From positions 1-8,293 of the forward strand of contig JACPMD010000070.1 of NCBI GenBank assembly GCA_016186235.1: a stretch of 8,293 bases of DNA, given 5' to 3'. Below, in pieces: positions 6,282-8,293 of the stretch. The DNA is from Candidatus Roizmanbacteria bacterium. Lineage in GTDB: Bacteria > Patescibacteriota > Microgenomatia > UBA1406 > GWC2-37-13. The translations under genes and the position numbers were made by a program. Position 1 is the stretch's first letter, and every line of letters starts with the position of its first letter. The notes under the pieces were generated by a model. That model did not search any database. It was not told where the DNA came from and was given only the letters and a program-made list of their open reading frames with translations.

Positions 6282-7897
6282 AGAGTAGAAAGGAATCGGT
6301 AATCGTTTTTTCTATCGCTTTTGTAGCAGGCATTCTCTCTATCTTACACGTCCTTGTTGGATATGTTAAAACTCCTCCTGATTCCCTCTACCTCTGGATT
6401 CCGCATTATTATCTTGATTTTTTTGTCTTTGTTGGAGGGATAGCGCAGGGGATGAGGGGAAACTGGTTTTTTGAGAATCCCTATACGGTGAACGATCCTT
6501 CTAAGACAATTATGGCCTGGTGGCAATATGTTTTATATGGAAAAATCTTCAATGGATTCCATATCCCGCCGACCGTGCTTTATACCATTATTATTTTCCT
6601 TCTCTCATTTTGTACTGTTTGGATGATGTATCTTATTATCAAAAGAGTATTAGTCGAAAAGCATTTCCTGCTCCAGATTCTTACACTCCTTTTTGTTTTA
6701 TTTGCCGGACCATTTTTTAACATAAGCGATGGTAAAGAAATCTTTTCTATCGTTCCTTATAATTTTTGGCAAGCACCAGCGACATTTTTTGATCGCTTTG
6801 ACCCGATTCCTCATCATCTTTCGAGCACTCTTCTTTCCTTACTAATAATTTCGCTGGTTGCAAAAACGTTTGATAAAATTAAGGGTTTTTCGATCAACCA
6901 AATTCTTTTTTCTGCCACATATCAAGCTTTATTCATTATCTTCCTTCTTACGTTTTCACCTTTCCAGGTGGTCAATTTGATTTCTGCAATTATCCTAACG
7001 GGACTATTTTTTTTGAGGAGCTTGAGACTGAATATTTTTCTTTATACATTTTTTATTTTGCTCTATGTAGTAGCATCCGCAATTCTTTTGAAGCTTCATC
7101 ATCAGCAAGTGCCGATGTTAGTCGCAAGTAGTCAATCGGACGTTGGGTATCAATTTCACCCATTTCTTAAAGCAATTCTTTTGACAACGGGTCCGATTCT
7201 CTTTTTTGTACCATTTGGCCTTTGGAGCTATTTTAAACCCGTATCATCGCTGCGTTTCTTGCTTTTTTCTTTTGTAGCAACTTCTTATGTTTTATTTTCA
7301 AGCAACCTCGCATACCTGTTAGGAAGCCATAATCTGCGATTTCTTACCACGATTGCATATGTGCTTTTTGCTGTGCTTTCACTTTTGGGAATTCTTCAGC
7401 TTTGGAAGCTAATTGCTGGTCACGGAAAAGCAGCAATAGTCATTATAATTATAGCCTTTTTCTTACTCTCGCTACCCCCGATGGCGTTACATTTCCGTGT
7501 CAGACTCATTGATAAAAATATTTTTTCAGAAACTGCCTATCTTAACAAGGAAATTATCAAGGGATTTATCTATATCGATAAAATTCCAGACAACAAAGTG
7601 ATTTTAACCTCGCCAAGTATTTTTTTAGGAGCAATACTTCCGATATTTGCCGATAAAAAGGTTTATTTAGGAAGGCACGCGTTCACCCCTGATTTTGAAA
7701 GTAAAAAAGTCTTCGTTACGCACTTGTACAACGGCTCGATAAAAGAATCCGAAGCAATCGATTTTCTAAAAAAGAATGAAATAGGATATGTTTTATTGGC
7801 CGCAGTTGACGGATTTAGCCCTGAAGGGTTAACTAATTACCAATTCCTTAAGCCAATTTACAAAAATAGCAGTATAATTATTTTCAAAGTAACCTAA
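6278..7897 (+). CDS. GT-C-like polytopic membrane protein, second paralog
   Basis: The product has 539 residues and is a full-length paralog of the gene at 2407-4005. A gap-free hand alignment over the first 91 aligned residues gives 43 identities. Shared motifs are HYYLD (43-47), GMRGNW (58-63) followed by ENPYT (66-70), DPSKTI (73-78), WQY (82-84), RFDPIPHHLS (173-182), HPFLK (294-298), LTTGPI (302-307), NLRF (352-355) and GRHAFTP (465-471). About eleven hydrophobic segments lie between residues 8 and 400, followed by a soluble domain of about 139 residues. Asp47 in the first outer loop is the candidate catalytic residue by analogy with GT-C enzymes. The loop here (GMRGNWFFENPYT) is closer than the first copy to the motif I recall from candidate-phyla proteins. 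The start overlaps the YfhO-like stop as ATGA, just after a run of seven A. The nearest purine-rich motif, GGGAGGAG at 6251-6258, is 19 bases away and too far to be a normal ribosome site. It is the last gene of the plus-strand operon. Confidence 0.85.
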   Translation: MKSRKESVIVFSIAFVAGILSILHVLVGYVKTPPDSLYLWIPHYYLDFFVFVGGIAQGMRGNWFFENPYTVNDPSKTIMAWWQYVLYGKIFNGFHIPPTVLYTIIIFLLSFCTVWMMYLIIKRVLVEKHFLLQILTLLFVLFAGPFFNISDGKEIFSIVPYNFWQAPATFFDRFDPIPHHLSSTLLSLLIISLVAKTFDKIKGFSINQILFSATYQALFIIFLLTFSPFQVVNLISAIILTGLFFLRSLRLNIFLYTFFILLYVVASAILLKLHHQQVPMLVASSQSDVGYQFHPFLKAILLTTGPILFFVPFGLWSYFKPVSSLRFLLFSFVATSYVLFSSNLAYLLGSHNLRFLTTIAYVLFAVLSLLGILQLWKLIAGHGKAAIVIIIIAFFLLSLPPMALHFRVRLIDKNIFSETAYLNKEIIKGFIYIDKIPDNKVILTSPSIFLGAILPIFADKKVYLGRHAFTPDFESKKVFVTHLYNGSIKESEAIDFLKKNEIGYVLLAAVDGFSPEGLTNYQFLKPIYKNSSIIIFKVT

Positions 7898-7920
7898 TGA
7901 AAGGCTTTCTTGAAAAAGAA
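7898..7920. other. Short convergent intergenic gap without a clear terminator
   Basis: Only 23 bases separate the stop codons of the plus-strand operon and the minus-strand gene. GAAA-GGC-TTTC (7899-7909) and AGAA-TCA-TTCT (7917-7927) could form 4-bp stems with 3-base loops, but both are AT-rich, weak and lack a proper U-tract. I see no convincing intrinsic terminator for either strand. Confidence 0.5.
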
Positions 7921-8250
7921 TCATTCTAGTTGAACGGGGACGACATTCTTTATTTTTGAGAGGCAGTCGAGATACCTTTGTGTAGGGGTCCAGCTGCATG
8001 TTCCATTTGACTGTCTTTCGCATCGCGAATAAGAGAGGCAGGAATATTGCTGTTTATATTGGCACGAAGTGTTAATTCCAGATTGTGAAAGTTCGACGCA
8101 AAGTTCGCTGTTACAGCCTGCCCTAACGCATTCATTTTTACTTTGCGGAGCTGGTACATTATCTTTCACCAACAGGTAAGAAAGGGTTGAAACGATAACC
8201 AGGAGAACTGCCAAAAACACCAATGCATAGATCGATTTTTTGGAGGGCAT
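7921..8250 (-). CDS. Small membrane-anchored or secreted protein with an eight-cysteine cluster
   Basis: The product has 109 residues: a basic N-terminus (MPSKK), one hydrophobic segment (7-27) that is either a signal peptide or an anchor, a short Pro/Ser linker, and a domain with exactly eight cysteines at residues 41, 46, 51, 63, 71, 77, 85 and 96. The second half (YSCLSYSRCERQSNGTCSWTPTQ, in segments 69-78 and 80-91) recalls the eight-cysteine-cluster domain annotated in scattered bacteria and archaea. I recall that from family knowledge and have not searched. No lipobox cysteine follows the hydrophobic segment. Eight cysteines on the outer side suggest four disulfides or a metal site; no function is known to me. 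It is convergent with the glycan operon and has its own TATAAT box, so it is probably expressed independently. The start is the first ATG after that box and gives a normal signal segment. No Shine-Dalgarno sequence precedes it. Confidence 0.85.
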   Translation of the reverse strand: MPSKKSIYALVFLAVLLVIVSTLSYLLVKDNVPAPQSKNECVRAGCNSELCVELSQSGINTSCQYKQQYSCLSYSRCERQSNGTCSWTPTQRYLDCLSKIKNVVPVQLE

Positions 8251-8261
8251 AGAGTACTATG

Positions 8262-8267
8262 ATTATA
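8262..8267 (-). promoter_or_regulatory. Candidate -10 box of the eight-cysteine gene
   Basis: Read on the minus strand the hexamer is TATAAT, a perfect match to the bacterial -10 consensus. Eleven bases separate it from the ATG at 8250, so transcription would be expected to begin only about 5 bases before the start codon. At a 17-base spacing (8285-8290) no good -35 match is present. Confidence 0.5.
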
Positions 8268-8293
8268 CATGAGGTTTTCACTCTTCCTTTTTA

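Noticed and set aside
4892..6720. Short frames inside the large membrane genes (4892-5113 minus, 6344-6526 minus, 6520-6720 plus)
   Set aside because: They are shadows of long, motif-bearing genes in other frames.
7898..7930. Bidirectional terminator between the convergent genes
   Set aside because: The possible stems have only 4 AT-rich base pairs and no convincing U-tract.
7829..8159. Minus-strand frames 7829-8023 and 7950-8159
   Set aside because: They overlap the eight-cysteine gene in other frames. Only the 7921-8250 frame has a signal segment and regularly placed cysteines.
1..8293. CRISPR array, tRNA/rRNA, transposase or defence system
   Set aside because: No direct repeat arrays, RNA gene motifs, inverted-repeat-bounded elements or nuclease domains were seen. 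The content is a glycan-type operon plus one small exported protein.

Overview
The window looks like part of a surface-glycan assembly operon from an AT-rich bacterium, probably of the candidate phyla radiation (Patescibacteria). That placement is inference. It rests on the low G+C, the very compact gene packing with ATGA start/stop overlaps, and two large membrane proteins whose motifs (HYYLD, GMRGxW, GRxAxTP) I associate with GT-C-like proteins common in those genomes. A Shine-Dalgarno-like site and a TATAAT box argue for a bacterium rather than an archaeon. TAA, TAG and TGA all end ORFs, so there is no sign of the recoded TGA used by Gracilibacteria/SR1.

Layout: six plus-strand genes run almost without gaps from the left edge to 7897. 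They are (1) the end of a multi-pass membrane protein with a soluble tail; (2) a PLP-dependent sugar aminotransferase of the DegT/DnrJ/EryC1/StrS family; (3) a soluble family 2 glycosyltransferase resembling dolichol-phosphate mannose synthase; (4) a large GT-C-like membrane protein; (5) a YfhO-family membrane protein; and (6) a second GT-C-like protein that is a clear paralog of (4). The last 350 bases hold a convergent minus-strand gene for a small membrane-anchored or secreted protein with exactly eight cysteines, preceded by a TATAAT box.

Likely joint role (inference): the aminotransferase makes an amino sugar nucleotide, the GT2 enzyme moves a sugar from a nucleotide to a polyprenyl-phosphate or similar acceptor, and the polytopic proteins use lipid-linked sugars on the outer face of the membrane to build or decorate a surface polymer, glycolipid or glycoprotein. 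No substrate can be read from the sequence. The points most worth a second look are the paralog-YfhO-paralog arrangement, the GT2 enzyme whose DxD metal site reads GAD, and the eight-cysteine protein with a near-leaderless promoter. No RNA genes, mobile elements, CRISPR arrays or strong terminators were seen.
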